DNA from: Lojkania enalia
Taxonomy: Eukaryota; Ascomycota; Dothideomycetes; Pleosporales
Direction of reading: 5' to 3'
NCBI GenBank assembly: GCA_010094045.1
Contig: ML986668.1
Span: 7,501-71,500, forward strand
DNA length: 64,000 bases
Below are positions 62,333-64,000 of the stretch, one piece after another. Under the pieces are notes generated by a model. It did not search any database. It saw only the letters and a program-made list of their open reading frames with translations, and was not told the DNA's origin. Every line of letters begins with the position of its first letter. Positions within the stretch are counted from its first letter, which is position 1. The translations under genes and the position numbers were made by a program.

Positions 62333-62595
62333 TATTAGAGGGTAGATATTAAAGTAATAGATTTTATAAATATTAGTATTTATAGACTAGTTTTAATTAG
62401 GACTAGCTCTATTTAAATAGTTCTTCTAGAGAACGCGCTTTACTAAGTAAATAATAATAATATATTTCTTCTTACTCTAGTTTACTATAGCTTAATAGGT
62501 TATAAGCTTTTAGTTATACTTCCAGCCTATAGTAAATTAGACTAATTATTATATTAATCTCTAGTTTACTATTACTAACTAATAAGTAGCCTAAT
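62333..62595 (+). repeat. Possible 5' LTR of Copia element
   Basis: Non-coding stretch between the array and gag. It may end at CTAATA (62591-62596, ancestral ...AACA), with the following ATAGTATTTAG a damaged ATGGTATCAG-like initiator-Met primer site. With only one LTR in view, both ends are uncertain. Confidence 0.3.
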
Positions 62596-62639
62596 AATAG
62601 TATTTAGTTAACTAACTAAGCTTAGCTTATGCTACTAAT

Positions 62640-64000
62640 ATAGGACGTAATACTATTATAGCAGACTATAAGAGAGTTATAAACCTAATAAAGGATAGTA
62701 AGAATATTTTACTATAAGAAGCCGCCTTGCAAAACTAAGTCGTTAGTAAAGCTGCTAAAGATATCTTAGAAAGAGTATCTCTACTACTTAAGCCTAGTAA
62801 GCTAATATATTAGAACCTACTACTGTATCTAGATAATATAGAGCTGTAGGTAGTAAGGCTCGTCTAGTAAAGCGATTTCGAGAATATTCGACGTACTAAT
62901 AATGCTTATAAGGTATAATATAACTGATAGTAGAAGAACTACCGTAATTATATTAAGAAGGAAGCTTTTATTATAAGTATTCTACTCGCTATAGTTTACT
63001 AAGAGATACTTAAAGGTCTATACTTATATAAAATAGTAGGAGTACTTTTAGATACTATCCTTAAGTACTATAAAGAGTAAGGTTTTATAGAGGAGTATAC
63101 CCTCTAAGCTAATTTCTTTAACCTGTATAGTAGTTACTATAATAGTATATCTTAATTTACTAGTAAATTTAAAGCTAGTCTTATATAATTAAATAATATT
63201 AACCTTAAGCCTAGTCCTAAAGGTATTATATTCTAGTTTATTATTATTATTAAAGATTAATTTAAAACCTACGTATAGTAATAGTATTAGATTTTATATT
63301 AAGGTAGAGTTCTAGATATTAATATTATAATTAACGAGATTAACGATAAATTATATTAAGAGGATCTAGTTAAGAAGGTAATAGTACTTTAAGTATAGCT
63401 AAAAGATATATAGTAGCTTAATAGTAATTAGTATAAAGGTAAGAGTAAGAGTAATATTAAAACTAGGAGTAAGCCTACTAATAGTAAGCTTATAGAAAGA
63501 AGGTACTGTCCTAGCTATTAATATAAATATCTAGAGGGTAGATTAAACTACTAGTTTATATATCTAGAGAAGGTATTAAAATAATTTCTTAATAAATACC
63601 TAGAATTAGTATAAAAATTAATTTAATTAGCTTAATTAAACTATATACTATTAACTAATTTTAGTACTATTATTAGTATATTAGTAAGTAGCTATAATAT
63701 TTAGGTTTTATTAATACCGCGATATATAATCGAGTAAATACTATAGAAGCCCTATAAGAATTAAATTATCTTTAATACTAGAGCTAATAAGTATATATAT
63801 AATAATAGAACTAAGTTTATTTTAATAGGATAATCTAGTATAGGATATATAAAGATAGGTAGTAGTCTTACTAGAGTAGAAGGTAAAGGTATAATATAGT
63901 TTTATATTTCTCTAGTTAGTAGTAGTACTATTAATATACGCTTTATAGAAGTACTATACTATCTAAATCTCTACATCTCTATTATCTTCTTAAATTAGCT
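62640..64000 (+). pseudogene. Copia gag and protease, truncated by window end
   Basis: The frame reads DFENIRRTNNAYK, LDTILKYYKE and GFIEEYTL.ANFFNLYSS (UBN2/gag-type helices). A damaged gag zinc knuckle CPSY.YKYLEGR (63507-63545) follows. Then comes the protease motif NTRANKYIYNNRTKF (63774-63818; families have D-S/T-G-A...H), with RVEGKGII and IRFIEVLYYLNLYISII, the typical region before Copia integrase. The catalytic Asp has become Asn and stops are frequent. The start codon is unclear. Confidence 0.8.

Larger units (their letters stand above)
62333..64000 (+). mobile_element. Ty1/Copia retrotransposon, 5' part, RIP-mutated
   Basis: Non-array sequence from about 62333 to the window end encodes Copia-type gag and the start of pol on the plus strand. 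The left boundary is a guess: TATTAGAGGG (possible TGTTAGAGGG). The next unit anchor, expected near 63435, is absent. The 3' part and right LTR lie outside the window, so length and target duplication cannot be checked. Confidence 0.8.

Noticed and set aside
1..64000. AT-rich organism such as an apicomplexan, or a mitochondrial genome
   Set aside because: AT richness is through TA with loss of CA/TG, and transposon proteins show Gln/Trp-to-stop damage. No mitochondrial genes or tRNAs are seen. RIP in an ascomycete explains this better.

Overview
The window looks like a silenced, AT-rich block of a filamentous ascomycete genome. The top-strand sequence is dominated by TA dinucleotides, while CA and TG are almost absent. 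Recognisable transposon proteins can be read only if in-frame TAA/TAG codons are taken as former Gln or Trp codons. Both are the signature of repeat-induced point mutation (RIP, CpA to TpA). There is no intact gene, tRNA or rRNA that I can support, and the longest open frame is 70 codons. The species cannot be named from this sequence.

The backbone, about 1988 to 62332, is one long head-to-tail tandem array. A conserved landmark (consensus TAAAGGAATTATAATA; I use the first base of AATTATA as the anchor) occurs 29 times, at 2561, 4105, 5655, 7206, 8758, 10293, 18711, 20256, 21760, 23301, 25141, 26683, 28226, 33449, 34989, 37680, 41077, 42598, 46017, 47571, 49118, 50628, 52183, 54147, 55696, 57262, 58806, 60351 and 61894. 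After subtracting nested insertions with their target duplications, all 28 intervals are 1504 to 1566 bp (mean about 1541 bp). Going up the + strand, each unit (U1 to U28) has the anchor, a block of short imperfect repeats (minisatellite), a core of about 0.8 to 1.0 kb, then a conserved head block with a GGCTATA...TATAGCC palindrome. Purine richness, one surviving ORF and a frame shared between units suggest that each unit was a gene read on the minus strand. Most cores belong to one family (type A). B, C and several single-copy cores look unrelated in nucleotide sequence but occupy the same length. I do not recognise the family.

The array is interrupted by nested mobile elements. (1) A Ty3/Gypsy chromovirus: one complete copy (10793-17665, minus strand, 369-bp LTRs, ATCCT target duplication) and the 3' part of a second copy (1-1987, plus strand). 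(2) Three nearly full-length copies of a pogo/Fot1-like DNA transposon with long terminal inverted repeats and TA target duplications (28961-30809 minus, 31292-33140 plus, 43089-44954 plus). (3) A different, less mutated pogo-like element (39091-40941). (4) An internally deleted pogo-like derivative (35240-36375). (5) Three probable solo LTRs of three different families (23865-24167, 52286-52498, 53750-53966), each with a 5-bp target duplication. (6) The 5' part of a Ty1/Copia element (about 62333 to the window end).

The likely history is amplification of a tandem gene family with diverging cores, invasion by transposons, and RIP of everything. Removing each element restores the 1.54-kb period, which supports both the element boundaries and the array itself.
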